A stretch of 64,000 nucleotides of DNA. It comes from Bacteroidota bacterium (GTDB lineage Bacteria > Bacteroidota > Bacteroidia > Chitinophagales > JADIYW01). Positions 9,352 through 18,985 of this stretch are shown here, in pieces. Both the position numbers and the translations under genes were made by a program. Below the pieces are notes generated by a model. It had not been told where the DNA came from, did not search any database, and was given only the letters and a program-made list of their open reading frames with translations. Where the stretch lies: positions 21,036 through 85,035 of the forward strand of contig JAQBNI010000093.1 of assembly GCA_028288625.1 (NCBI GenBank). Reading direction: 5' to 3'. How positions within the stretch are numbered: position 1 is the first letter of the stretch; every line of letters begins with the position of its first letter.

Positions 9352-9858
9352 CTATCCCTTCAGTAACGCTTGCTTTATTTTACTATCCTTCGGTTTTTTT
9401 CCGACATACATATTGAAAATAGTTTCTGCGAATAATTTACCATCCTTATTAGAATAAATTTCTCTTTCATTCTTATAAAGTTTCAACTCCCCGGACGGCG
9501 AGTAATAGATGTCGATCGTGTCTTTATACTGCACGCCCGATTTTTCAATTACACTTCTCATTTCCTCTAAAGGTTTCTGCTGTTGGTGATATAAATTGCC
9601 GAGACCTTCCTTCATCCCGTTCTGAATATTCTCGCTCACTGCTTTTGAAGTTGCGAGCGGTGTAATGATCTGCATACGTAAGCTTCTTTCCACCTTGCTT
9701 TCTATCGCAGTTTTTTCATCACGGATCGGCGTTTCTGAATAAAGCGAAATAATATAAGTTTGAATAAAAAATTTGGTGCGGATGGCAGCTCCGTTTAAAG
9801 TCAGTTCTTTATTATTTAAGCTGATCTTTTGCGGCAATTCGATTCCTGCAAGTTTCAT
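9352..9858 (-). CDS. Chalcone isomerase-like family protein
   Basis: 168 aa; AGIELPQKISLNNKELTLNGAAIRTKFFIQTYIISLY, LRMQIITPLATSKAVSENIQNGMKEGL. Confidence 0.75.
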   Translation of the reverse strand: MKLAGIELPQKISLNNKELTLNGAAIRTKFFIQTYIISLYSETPIRDEKTAIESKVERSLRMQIITPLATSKAVSENIQNGMKEGLGNLYHQQQKPLEEMRSVIEKSGVQYKDTIDIYYSPSGELKLYKNEREIYSNKDGKLFAETIFNMYVGKKPKDSKIKQALLKG

Positions 9859-9890
9859 AGTTTATTTTTTTATAATTTCATTTCAATGTG

Positions 9891-9932
9891 GCCGCCTTGC
9901 GGCAATATTCCAGCGGACAAGTATGCCGCTGG
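9891..9932. repeat. Pair of adjacent hairpins (REP/BIME-like)
   Basis: GCCGC-CTT-GCGGC at 9891-9903 and CCAGCGG-N9-CCGCTGG at 9910-9932, between the chalcone isomerase-like gene and the GNAT gene. Confidence 0.6.
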
Positions 9933-9940
9933 AGCATCTT

Positions 9941-10496
9941 TCATAATTTTGATCTAACAATTACTTTTCGTTCGCTTGGTCGCGCAACTTCTTTAAACCC
10001 TGCTTTAAGATAGGCGTTTAAAGTACCTGTAAAGATGAATGGCGCCGGCGATTCTTTTTCTACATTATTCGGGTAACCTTCTATCCACTTTGCGCCTTGT
10101 TGCTTTGTATATTTTTTGGCGAATTTCAACAACTCAACAGAATACCCTTTTCTCCTGTATTCCTTCGCAATAAAAAAACAGGTAACAGACCACACAGGCA
10201 GTTCATCGATGCGTTTCATCGTTCTTGTCTTTTCCAGCTGCGGATAATTTTCCCGCGGTTCCCAGCACACCATCCCACCGCTTTTTCACCTTCATACAAT
10301 AATATTCCCGTGATAGTTTTTTTTCAGCGATCGATCTGATCAGTTTTTTATTTCCGTCGCCTTTATTAGCCGCAAAATCTTTCCTTCCCAATTTCCACCA
10401 CATGCACCAGCATCCGCCGCACGCGCCGTTGCTGCCGAAAAGAATTTCAAAATCTTTCCAGGTTTCTTTTGTCAGCGGCTTATAAGAAGTTTTCAT
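9941..10496 (-). pseudogene. GNAT family N-acetyltransferase broken by two apparent 1-nt deletions
   Basis: Three frames combine into one protein: MKTSYKPLTKETWKDF...IAEKK | TITGILLYEGEKAVGWCAG | EPRENYPQLEKTRTMKRIDELPVWSVTCFFIAKEYRRKGYSVELLKFAKKYTKQQGAKWIEGYPNN... Shifts fall in an A8 tract (10317-10324, coding strand) and a GGG run near 10260. Confidence 0.8.
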
Positions 10497-10497
10497 T

Positions 10498-11076
10498 TTA
10501 TTTAATTTCACTTCCTTTTCGGAAACATTCCCTGCAACGCGGTTCATACGTTTCTTTTTCTCCCAGCAAAACCTTCGTATCGCTTTCCACCAATCGGTAC
10601 GAATGATTCGCCAGCGCGCCGCATCGCACACAGATCGCATGCACCTTTGTAATGTATTCAGCGCGTGCAAGTAATGCAGGAACAGGACCAAATGGATTAC
10701 CTAAATAATCCATATCTAATCCGGCGACGATTACGCGAATGCCTTTATTTGCTAATGTTTCGCATACTTCCGGCAATCCCTCATCAAAAAACTGCGCCTC
10801 ATCCACGCCAACAACATCAACATCGCTGGAAAGCAATAAAATATTTTGCGAACTGCTTACCGGCGTGCTTAAGATCGTATTTGAATCATGCGAGACAACA
10901 TGCGTTTCATGATAACGCGTATCGATCATCGGTTTAAAAATTTCTACATTTAAATTCGCGATTTTTGCGCGTTTTAATCTGCGAATTAATTCTTCGGTCT
11001 TTCCTGAAAACATAGAACCGCATATCACTTCGATCCACCCTATTTTAGACTTATTAACATTTGGTTCTAAAAACAT
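10498..11076 (-). CDS. tdk: Thymidine kinase
   Basis: 192 aa; [46 protein letters not shown] zinc ligands. Confidence 0.96.
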   Translation of the reverse strand: MFLEPNVNKSKIGWIEVICGSMFSGKTEELIRRLKRAKIANLNVEIFKPMIDTRYHETHVVSHDSNTILSTPVSSSQNILLLSSDVDVVGVDEAQFFDEGLPEVCETLANKGIRVIVAGLDMDYLGNPFGPVPALLARAEYITKVHAICVRCGALANHSYRLVESDTKVLLGEKETYEPRCRECFRKGSEIK

Positions 11077-11127
11077 TTATAAACTTTAAGTTTTACCTTT
11101 TAATTTCGGGACAAATTACTAAAACAG

Positions 11128-12504
11128 ATGGAAATAAGGAACGCTTTGCAGAAAATTGAGAACTATTTGACCGTAGTTTCTAACCTCAATAAGACGATCT
11201 TGTCTGAAGGTACAATGTCACGCGATGAATTATTGTTGATGAAAAAATATCTGTACACAAGTATAGATAGAATTGAAGATATAGAGCGCCTTTTAATTAT
11301 TGACCGCAAAGATGAAAAATCATTTACACCAACTGAAACGATTATAGAAAGTTATGTTCCGCCAAAAGCGAAAGAGATCGTGGAAGTGCCGGAAAATACA
11401 CATATAGAAGAAGCAGAGGCTACTTTAAGCAGCCCGGAAATATTGGAAGTAGAAGCTGCACTCGAAGAGATTCATGCAGAAATTGAAAAGGAAGAATCTG
11501 AAGTGGTTGGTGAAATTGATCAGGTAAAAACACCTGAAGAAAATATTGAAGTTGAAATGCTGCAAGCTCCGGTAATGGAAGAAGAAGTTGAAAAGGAAGA
11601 AACGCAAATTTCTACTTTTGAGATTTTACCGGTTATCGAAAATATTATTACGGAAGATTTCGCGGTTGACAATATTATCACTGAAGATTTTGCAGTTGAT
11701 AATATTATTACGGAAGATTTTGCAGTGGATGAATTAAAGCAAACAGAATTAATTCCTGCACCGGAAATTAAAGCAGAAGAAAAGCCTCTTGTCGTTAATG
11801 AAGTGAAAGAAGAAGTTAGAGAAATTCCTTTCATTAATAAAATTGAAAAAGACGAAGAAACAATTGCTGCAAAATTCGGTGAAAATAAATCCCTGACATT
11901 TGCAGAGGAAATGGCAAATAAGAAAAGCGAAACTTCATTTTTTGAACAGTTTAAGGAAAAGTTAGCGACAGTAACACAGCCTCAGCTCTTTGAAATGTTT
12001 GATGATCATAAAGAAGAGTTACATGAAACATTTTCTTCACCGGAACCTTTAACCAACAATTTTGAAAAGAACACCGGTTATGCTAATGAAACAGTTTTAG
12101 TAGCAGAAAAAGAGGTGGAAACTATAGTAGAGCACCTGACGCCGTCTTCTTTAAATGACATTTTCAAACCTCAGACAGTAGTTGAAAAACCGCAACCAAT
12201 TTTAGAAAAGCCGGTTGTGGTTCCTGAAGTAAAGTCGCAAACAGTTGTTGAAAATGTAAATGCAAAGATCAGCAAAACATTTAGTGAGTCGATTGCTTTA
12301 AATGATAAGTTTATTTTTGTGCGTGAATTGTTTGGTAATCAGTTTGCTGAATATGAAAATGGGTTAAAGCAATTGGATGCATTAAGCTCGTTTTCTGCTG
12401 CAGAAAGCTATTGTAGAGAGAACCTGTGGAATAAATTTAAATGGAATGAAAAGCCAGTTGCGGTGGATCGCTTTATGGAGTTATTACAAAAAAGATTTGA
12501 TTGA
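11128..12504 (+). CDS. Hypothetical Glu-rich low-complexity protein with conserved helical N- and C-terminal ends
   Basis: 458 aa; acidic middle with 3x NIITEDFAVD; C-term SIALNDKFIFVRELFGNQFAEYENGLKQLD. Confidence 0.75.
   Translation: MEIRNALQKIENYLTVVSNLNKTILSEGTMSRDELLLMKKYLYTSIDRIEDIERLLIIDRKDEKSFTPTETIIESYVPPKAKEIVEVPENTHIEEAEATLSSPEILEVEAALEEIHAEIEKEESEVVGEIDQVKTPEENIEVEMLQAPVMEEEVEKEETQISTFEILPVIENIITEDFAVDNIITEDFAVDNIITEDFAVDELKQTELIPAPEIKAEEKPLVVNEVKEEVREIPFINKIEKDEETIAAKFGENKSLTFAEEMANKKSETSFFEQFKEKLATVTQPQLFEMFDDHKEELHETFSSPEPLTNNFEKNTGYANETVLVAEKEVETIVEHLTPSSLNDIFKPQTVVEKPQPILEKPVVVPEVKSQTVVENVNAKISKTFSESIALNDKFIFVRELFGNQFAEYENGLKQLDALSSFSAAESYCRENLWNKFKWNEKPVAVDRFMELLQKRFD
11641..11730 (+). 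repeat. Three 30-bp in-frame tandem repeats
   Basis: aatattattacggaagatttcgcggttgac / aatattatcactgaagattttgcagttgat / aatattattacggaagattttgcagtggat. Confidence 0.95.
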
Positions 12505-12523
12505 GAATCATAAATAGCAATTG

Positions 12524-12552
12524 AACGCTTCCATTTTTGGAAGCGTTTTTTA
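12524..12552. terminator. Bidirectional intrinsic terminator
   Basis: AACGCTTCC-ATTTTT-GGAAGCGTT then TTTTA, between convergent genes (stem arms 12524-12532 and 12539-12547). Confidence 0.88.
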
Positions 12553-13725
12553 TTTTAAAATTTCTGAGACGATTTTTTCCGAACTATTATTTTGCTCATC
12601 AAAATAATTTTCAAGCTTCTCTTTAATCACTGTTCGCAATTCGCTGTTATCCAGTAATAATTTTATTTTTTCTTCAAACTCACTATAATTACGAATTGGG
12701 AAAGCCGTATGAATATTTACCAGGTCAACAGTTTCTTCAAACTTCAAATAGTTCGTTCCGAAAATTGTTGGAATGCCGTACACTGCAGCTTCCGAAACAT
12801 TGTGTACAGTTTTTTCCAGTCCGCCCCCGATAAAAGCAAGATCCGCAAATCGATAAGCATATTTTAATATTCCCTTTTTATCTAAAAATAATATGCGCGG
12901 ATTTCTTTCCCCTTCATACTTGCTGTAACGGAAGATCTTTTGTCCAAATATCTTTTCCAGCGTGCGCTTTCTATCTTTATCATATTCATGCGGTGCAATG
13001 ATCACTTTTAAATGGAGATACTGCAATTCATTTTTTCTGAAAAATTCTCCCATCATTCGTTCTTCCTCCTGCCAGCTGCTTCCTAAAATAATTACAAAGC
13101 TATTAGCGCAGAAATGTGTCAGTGTGTCGTCTTCAAATTTATATTCGCGGTTTTCACAAACGCGTTCCAGTTTTGTATTGTATGTTGACGCATCAAATAT
13201 TTTTGTAAAGAACTTGTAAGCATTGTCCAGATATCTTTGATAGAAATAATTTCGCTCCTGTTTCAAATTTGAATTCACGAGATATGAAGGAATATTTTTT
13301 TCTTTCAAAGTGGAAAGTATATTCCACCATACTTCGTTCCTGATAAATATTGCGAAGAAAGGTTGAAGAATATTGAGCATTTTTTTTGCATTCGTACGGG
13401 TATCTAATGGAAAATAAAAAAAAACATCCGCCAAGCCGGATTGATAATAATGCTCGTAACCGGATGGAGAAAAAAAACTTACTGCAATCGCTAAATCAGG
13501 TCGCATTTTTCTGATCGCTTCAATTACGGGAATTGCCTGTTCAAATTCGCCTGCGGACGCACAATGGATCCAGCAATATGGCTTTTGTTTTGGAACTTTA
13601 TCTTTTAAGTCTCTGAACCAGTCTTTTCTCACATTTACCCATTTTCGCGCTTTTTCGTTAAAAAAAGCGGCAAAATGCATGAAAATGCCATAAAAACAGA
13701 TGAAGAGCGAATAATAAAAAGCCAT
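12550..13725 (-). CDS. waaA: 3-deoxy-D-manno-octulosonic acid transferase
   Basis: 391 aa; PYCWIHCASAGEFEQAIPVIEAI, IFIRNEVWWNIL, GGGLEKTVHNVSEAAVYGIPTIFG. Confidence 0.93.
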   Translation of the reverse strand: MAFYYSLFICFYGIFMHFAAFFNEKARKWVNVRKDWFRDLKDKVPKQKPYCWIHCASAGEFEQAIPVIEAIRKMRPDLAIAVSFFSPSGYEHYYQSGLADVFFYFPLDTRTNAKKMLNILQPFFAIFIRNEVWWNILSTLKEKNIPSYLVNSNLKQERNYFYQRYLDNAYKFFTKIFDASTYNTKLERVCENREYKFEDDTLTHFCANSFVIILGSSWQEEERMMGEFFRKNELQYLHLKVIIAPHEYDKDRKRTLEKIFGQKIFRYSKYEGERNPRILFLDKKGILKYAYRFADLAFIGGGLEKTVHNVSEAAVYGIPTIFGTNYLKFEETVDLVNIHTAFPIRNYSEFEEKIKLLLDNSELRTVIKEKLENYFDEQNNSSEKIVSEILK

Positions 13726-13823
13726 AATTTGGAGAATTAATTAATGGGATGCAACGAAGCGGAAATTTAAGCAAACTTATTATTTGTTAACCGATTACAC
13801 TAAAATTAGACCTAAAGTTTTCG

Positions 13824-13831
13824 TATTTTTG
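13824..13831 (+). promoter_or_regulatory. Candidate -7 box TATTTTTG upstream of the sugar dehydrogenase gene
   Basis: TAnnTTTG match 18 nt upstream of ATG 13849; first gene of the polysaccharide cluster. Confidence 0.45.
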
Positions 13832-13848
13832 CTGTTCGGAGAAGTAAA

Positions 13849-15156
13849 ATGACTGATTCACAACACTTTATTGCCAATTTTACTAAAAAAGATAAGATAA
13901 TCGGAGTAATTGGCTTAGGTTATGTTGGCTTGCCAATTGCATTAGAACTGGCTAAGAAATTTAAGGTGATCGGTTTTGATATCAACCAAAGCCGGGTGGA
14001 TATGATGCAAAAGCAAAACGATCCGAGTAACGAATTGCCTCAAACAGCTTTCCGGGATTGTGACATTACTTTTACAGCGGATACTGAGATTTTAAAAAAG
14101 GCAACATTTTATATTGTTGCAGTTCCAACTCCTGTTGATGAACATAATGTGCCTGATTTGAATCCGTTGACGAAGGCATCTATTACCATCGGGAAAGTGA
14201 TTAAGAAAGGGGATTACGTGGTGTTTGAATCTACGGTTTACCCGGGTTGCACAGAAGAAGATTGTGTGCCGCTGATCGAGCAGCATTCCGGTTTAAAATA
14301 TAAAGAGGATTTTAAAGTAGGTTATTCCCCGGAAAGAATTAATCCCGGTGATAAATTACATACGCTTACAAAAATAACGAAGATCGTTTCGGGTTGTGAT
14401 GAAGAGGCGTTGGAAAATATTGCAGCCGTTTATGACGCGATCATTGAGCCGGGAGTATTTAAGGCAACTTCTATTAAAGTAGCGGAAGCCGCAAAGGTCA
14501 TTGAAAATACACAGCGCGATTTAAATATTGCATTGATGAACGAACTGTCTCAGATATTCAGTTTGATGAATATTGATACTTCTGATGTACTTGAAGCTGC
14601 AGGAACGAAATGGAATTTTTTAAAATTTCAACCCGGACTCGTTGGCGGACATTGCATCGGCGTGGATCCTTATTATCTCACTTATAAATCGAATGAGTTG
14701 GGATATAAGCCGCAGATCATTTTGAGTGGAAGAAGTATCAACGACGGCATGCCGCATTATATTGCAAAGAAGGTGGTGCGTTCACTGCTGGGTAAAGGAA
14801 AAAATCCTTCGCAGTGTCGCGCGCTGATCATGGGTGCTACGTTTAAAGAAAATGTAACGGATATTCGCAATTCAAAAGTATTCGATCTTTATCGGGAGTT
14901 GCAGGATTATCATGTGGAAGTAGAAATGACGGATCCCTTTGCAAGTGCACAGGAAGTACATGAAGAATATAATGTTGACCTGAAGAAAGAAGCAACAGGC
15001 AAATATGATGTGATCATTGTGGCAGTTCCGCATGATGCTTATAAACAACTGGAGGAGAATTATTTTCTTAACTTAGCAAAGGAAGATGGTATTTTAGTTG
15101 ACATAAAAAATTTATACAAGTCGAAAATCTCTACGTTATCGTATTGGACGTTATGA
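13849..15156 (+). CDS. Nucleotide sugar dehydrogenase (UDP-N-acetyl-hexosamine 6-dehydrogenase type, TviB/WbpO-like)
   Basis: 435 aa; IIGVIGLGYVGLPIALELAKKF, FESTVYPGCTEE, GYSPERINPGD, GLVGGHCIGVDPYYLTYKS. Confidence 0.92.
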   Translation: MTDSQHFIANFTKKDKIIGVIGLGYVGLPIALELAKKFKVIGFDINQSRVDMMQKQNDPSNELPQTAFRDCDITFTADTEILKKATFYIVAVPTPVDEHNVPDLNPLTKASITIGKVIKKGDYVVFESTVYPGCTEEDCVPLIEQHSGLKYKEDFKVGYSPERINPGDKLHTLTKITKIVSGCDEEALENIAAVYDAIIEPGVFKATSIKVAEAAKVIENTQRDLNIALMNELSQIFSLMNIDTSDVLEAAGTKWNFLKFQPGLVGGHCIGVDPYYLTYKSNELGYKPQIILSGRSINDGMPHYIAKKVVRSLLGKGKNPSQCRALIMGATFKENVTDIRNSKVFDLYRELQDYHVEVEMTDPFASAQEVHEEYNVDLKKEATGKYDVIIVAVPHDAYKQLEENYFLNLAKEDGILVDIKNLYKSKISTLSYWTL

Positions 15157-16205
15157 AAACAATTTTAATTACAGGAGGCGCAGGCTTCATCGGTTCACAT
15201 GTAGTCAGGTTATTTGTCACTAAATATCCTGAATATACGATTGTGAATTTAGATAAGCTGACCTATGCCGGTAACCTGGAAAATCTTCGTGATGTGGAAG
15301 GCAAGCCGAATTATATTTTTGAAAAGGTAGATATTGTGGATGCTAAAGAAGTGGATCAGCTTTTTAATAAATATGCATTAGACGGCATCATTCATTTAGC
15401 AGCAGAATCTCATGTCGACCGCTCTATTGAAAGTCCGCTCGAATTTATTATGACGAATGTAGTTGGAACCGTCAACTTATTAAATGCTGCAAAAGATAAA
15501 TGGAAAAATGATTTTGCAGATAAAGTTTTTTATCATGTTTCTACCGATGAAGTTTACGGAAGCCTGGGTGAAACAGGATTCTTTACGGAAGCAACCGCTT
15601 ACGATCCGCAATCGCCATACTCCGCATCTAAAGCAAGCTCTGATCATTTTGTAAGAGCTTATCATAACACTTACGATTTACCAATTGTGATTTCAAATTG
15701 TTCTAACAATTACGGTTCTTACCAGTTTCCTGAAAAACTAATTCCGCTCTTCATCAACAATATTAAAAATAATAAATCTCTGCCTGTTTATGGCAAAGGA
15801 GATTATACAAGAGATTGGCTTTTTGTGGAAGATCATGCTGCTGCAATCGATGAGATTTATCACAAAGGAAAAAAAGGAGACACTTATAATATCGGTGGTT
15901 TCAATGAATGGAAAAATATCGATCTTATAAAATTATTATGTTCGGTGATGGACAGGAAATTAAACCGTGAAGAAGGAACCTCGGAAAAACTGATCACATA
16001 TGTGAAAGATCGCCCGGGACATGATAAGCGCTATGCGATCGATGCATCAAAAATAAATGAAGAATTGGGATGGAAGCCATCATTGCAATTCGAAACAGGA
16101 TTAGAGAAAACGGTAGACTGGTATTTAAGCAACGATGAATGGCTGAAACACGTCACTTCAGGAGAATACCTGAGTTATTACAAAAAGCAATATGAACCGG
16201 CTTAA
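15153..16205 (+). CDS. rfbB: dTDP-glucose 4,6-dehydratase
   Basis: ATG at 15153 overlaps the upstream stop; ILITGGAGFIGSHVVRLFV, HLAAESHVDRSI, YSASKASSDHFVRAYHNTYDLP. Confidence 0.93.
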   Translation: MKTILITGGAGFIGSHVVRLFVTKYPEYTIVNLDKLTYAGNLENLRDVEGKPNYIFEKVDIVDAKEVDQLFNKYALDGIIHLAAESHVDRSIESPLEFIMTNVVGTVNLLNAAKDKWKNDFADKVFYHVSTDEVYGSLGETGFFTEATAYDPQSPYSASKASSDHFVRAYHNTYDLPIVISNCSNNYGSYQFPEKLIPLFINNIKNNKSLPVYGKGDYTRDWLFVEDHAAAIDEIYHKGKKGDTYNIGGFNEWKNIDLIKLLCSVMDRKLNREEGTSEKLITYVKDRPGHDKRYAIDASKINEELGWKPSLQFETGLEKTVDWYLSNDEWLKHVTSGEYLSYYKKQYEPA

Positions 16206-16248
16206 GATGATCCGTAAATTCATCTCACGATATAAATAAAAAATTGAA

Positions 16249-18978
16249 ATGAAAAATATAAAGAAAGGATTACTTTTTAATTTCTTAATACTCTGTTTTG
16301 TTTTTTCCAAAGCGCAATTGGTGAACCCGTTTATTCCACCGGTGAATCCTGAGCCAACCGTGAAAGATATCTTCAAAAAAATTGAAGATACTTTGCAGAT
16401 CAAGCAGGGCGATTTGAAAATAGAAGAAACCAAAAAATCCCAGGAGATATCCAAGGGGTTCTCACCTCGTGCTAAAGATGCTGACGAACAATCAGGAGCC
16501 ATCGGTAACGCACAAAATGCATCTGAAGTAAAAGGAAATATCAATTCCCCCGACAAGTTGTTGAAGGAAGCGCAAAAAGCTTCTGAAACAGTGGAAAAGA
16601 TTACCGCCACTGCAACAAGAGAATTGCGTGCGAGGTTAGATACCGTAGATATTTACGGGTTTACTTATTTCAGGCAAAAGGATGTAAAAATATTTAATAA
16701 CGCCGTTGATATTAAGCCGCCATCAAATTACATTTTAGGAGTAGGTGACCAGATCGTAATTTCAATTTGGGGATATGCAGATTATAACCGATTGTTCTAT
16801 ATAGATAAAGACGGATATATCCAGCAGGAAAATATCGGAAGAATATATTTAAAAGGATTAACGCTTGAGCAGGCAAAAGAACTTTTACGAACGCGTTTTG
16901 CAAATGCATATATGATCGAAAAATCCGATTTCGATGTATCTATCAATTATTCCCGTGTAATTACAATTAACGTTGTAGGTGATGTAGAGAATCCCGGCTC
17001 CTATACTTTCCCGGCAATTAATACAGCTTACAATATTCTTGCTTATGTGGGTGGTCCTTCAAAATCAGGCTCTATCAGGGATATACAAATTAAGAGAGGT
17101 GGAAAGATTATAAAACATTTTGACTTGTATCAATTTTTATTTACTCCGGAAAAACAGGATGATATTTTTCTTGATAACAATGATTACATCTATGTTCCTG
17201 CACAAAAAAATATTGTGAAAATAGAGGGTGCAGTGAACCGGGAGGGCAAGTATGAAATGATGCCCGGTGAAACTTTTGATGATATCTTAAAATATTGCGG
17301 AAATTATAAGCCGGATGCGTTTACAAAAGTGGTGCAGATCCGAAGATACCAGGAAAATAAGCAGATCCTTATCGATTATGATCTCGATAGTGTAAGAAAT
17401 GCAGGAGGTAAAATTGAATTAAAGAACGGGGATGTTATTTCTGTCAGAGCTATTCCCGATAAAATTAAAAACTATAACGAGATCACGGGTGCGGTTTTAT
17501 TGCCGGGAAGATATGAGTGGAGAGAAGGCGATCGTGTTTGGGATCTTATTCAAAAAGCACAGGGTTTAAGAGAAGATGCTTACCTCGACGAAGCAGTTTT
17601 GGTGCGGACCAATTTTGATGACTTTAGAAAACATTCTTTTAAGATCGACTTAAATAAAGTTATTGCCGATCAAAATTCGGAAGACAACATGCTGCTTACC
17701 TTCCGTGATGTTATCGAAGTATATGCGAAAACCGATTTCTTTGATAAGTTCGATATTGAAATAAAAGGTGAAGTTAGAAAACCAAGACATTTTGAATCTG
17801 AGAAAGGAATGTCGTTAAGAGATGCGATCATTATGAGTAACGGCTTGAAGGAAGAAGCGCTGTTAGATAAGATAATTATTTATCGTGTAAACGATGATCT
17901 CACAGAGAGGTTGATTTCTTTCCGTATAGATACCACCGACAACATGGCGAATCTTGATACGTTCAAGTTGAAGAAGCGTGATAAAATTTATGTCTTGAAG
18001 GACCTGAGAAGAATTGACCGTTATTATGTGGAAGTAAACGGTATGGTGCGTAAGCCGGATACGTTTCCTTATATGGAAAGTATGACCTTAGCAGATGCGT
18101 TGATCTTAGCGCAGGGATTTAAAATGGAAGCTGCTTCAAACAGGATAGAAATTGCGCGAATCGCAAATTATGATAAGGCTATTTCGCAATCAGTGCCAAC
18201 GCAGGTAACCATACTGAACTACAGCATAAGTAAAAATATTGGTAAGGACCCTGTGGCTAATTCCATTAAGCTGCAGCCTTTTGACCAGATATATGTTCGT
18301 CCTACACCTGAATTTGAGTACCAGATGAAAGTGACTGTACGGGGGGAAGTCTTGTACCCCGGCGAATATGTGCTTACAACAAAGGATGAGCGGCTCTCGT
18401 CCCTTATTGAACGTGCCGGAGGATTAACAAGATTTGCATATGCGGATGGAGCAAGGTTATACAGAATAGAAGATGGAATTGGGAATGTTTTGACGGATGT
18501 AAACCGGGCTTTAAAAAATAAGACCTCAAAATTTAATTATGTTTTGAAAAAAGGTGACGTCATTGAGATCCCTGCAATAAAGGATCTGGTTTCCTTAAGA
18601 GGCGCATTTAATTATCCTGCAGATAAAAAACCTGAGAATTTATATGTACCCTTTACAGAAGGCAGGGATGCTAAGTTCTACATAGATAAATATGGCGCCG
18701 GCTTTAGCGACAGTGCATATAAGATCAGAACGTATGTTATCCGTCCTAATGGACAAATATTGGGAACGCATAGAACAGTATTCGGGAAAAATTATCCAAA
18801 GGTTGAGAAAGGATCGGTCGTTGTGATTCCTTCTAAAGCACCTAAGAATAGAGAAAAACGCGCGCATACTGTAAATGGGTCAATGCTTCAGAAAGCAGTA
18901 ACCGGCACAATTGGAGCAATAACATCAGCGCTTACCTTATACCTGCTTTATTTAACTGTTAGAAATACGAACAAATAA
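16249..18978 (+). CDS. Polysaccharide export outer membrane protein with multiple SLBB domains (Wza-like)
   Basis: 909 aa; signal peptide, YILGVGDQIVISIWGYADYNRLFYIDKDGYIQ (Poly_export) and repeated VNVxGxVxxPGxY-type SLBB segments; C-terminal hydrophobic segment. Confidence 0.9.
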   Translation: MKNIKKGLLFNFLILCFVFSKAQLVNPFIPPVNPEPTVKDIFKKIEDTLQIKQGDLKIEETKKSQEISKGFSPRAKDADEQSGAIGNAQNASEVKGNINSPDKLLKEAQKASETVEKITATATRELRARLDTVDIYGFTYFRQKDVKIFNNAVDIKPPSNYILGVGDQIVISIWGYADYNRLFYIDKDGYIQQENIGRIYLKGLTLEQAKELLRTRFANAYMIEKSDFDVSINYSRVITINVVGDVENPGSYTFPAINTAYNILAYVGGPSKSGSIRDIQIKRGGKIIKHFDLYQFLFTPEKQDDIFLDNNDYIYVPAQKNIVKIEGAVNREGKYEMMPGETFDDILKYCGNYKPDAFTKVVQIRRYQENKQILIDYDLDSVRNAGGKIELKNGDVISVRAIPDKIKNYNEITGAVLLPGRYEWREGDRVWDLIQKAQGLREDAYLDEAVLVRTNFDDFRKHSFKIDLNKVIADQNSEDNMLLTFRDVIEVYAKTDFFDKFDIEIKGEVRKPRHFESEKGMSLRDAIIMSNGLKEEALLDKIIIYRVNDDLTERLISFRIDTTDNMANLDTFKLKKRDKIYVLKDLRRIDRYYVEVNGMVRKPDTFPYMESMTLADALILAQGFKMEAASNRIEIARIANYDKAISQSVPTQVTILNYSISKNIGKDPVANSIKLQPFDQIYVRPTPEFEYQMKVTVRGEVLYPGEYVLTTKDERLSSLIERAGGLTRFAYADGARLYRIEDGIGNVLTDVNRALKNKTSKFNYVLKKGDVIEIPAIKDLVSLRGAFNYPADKKPENLYVPFTEGRDAKFYIDKYGAGFSDSAYKIRTYVIRPNGQILGTHRTVFGKNYPKVEKGSVVVIPSKAPKNREKRAHTVNGSMLQKAVTGTIGAITSALTLYLLYLTVRNTNK

Positions 18979-18985
18979 TAAATAG

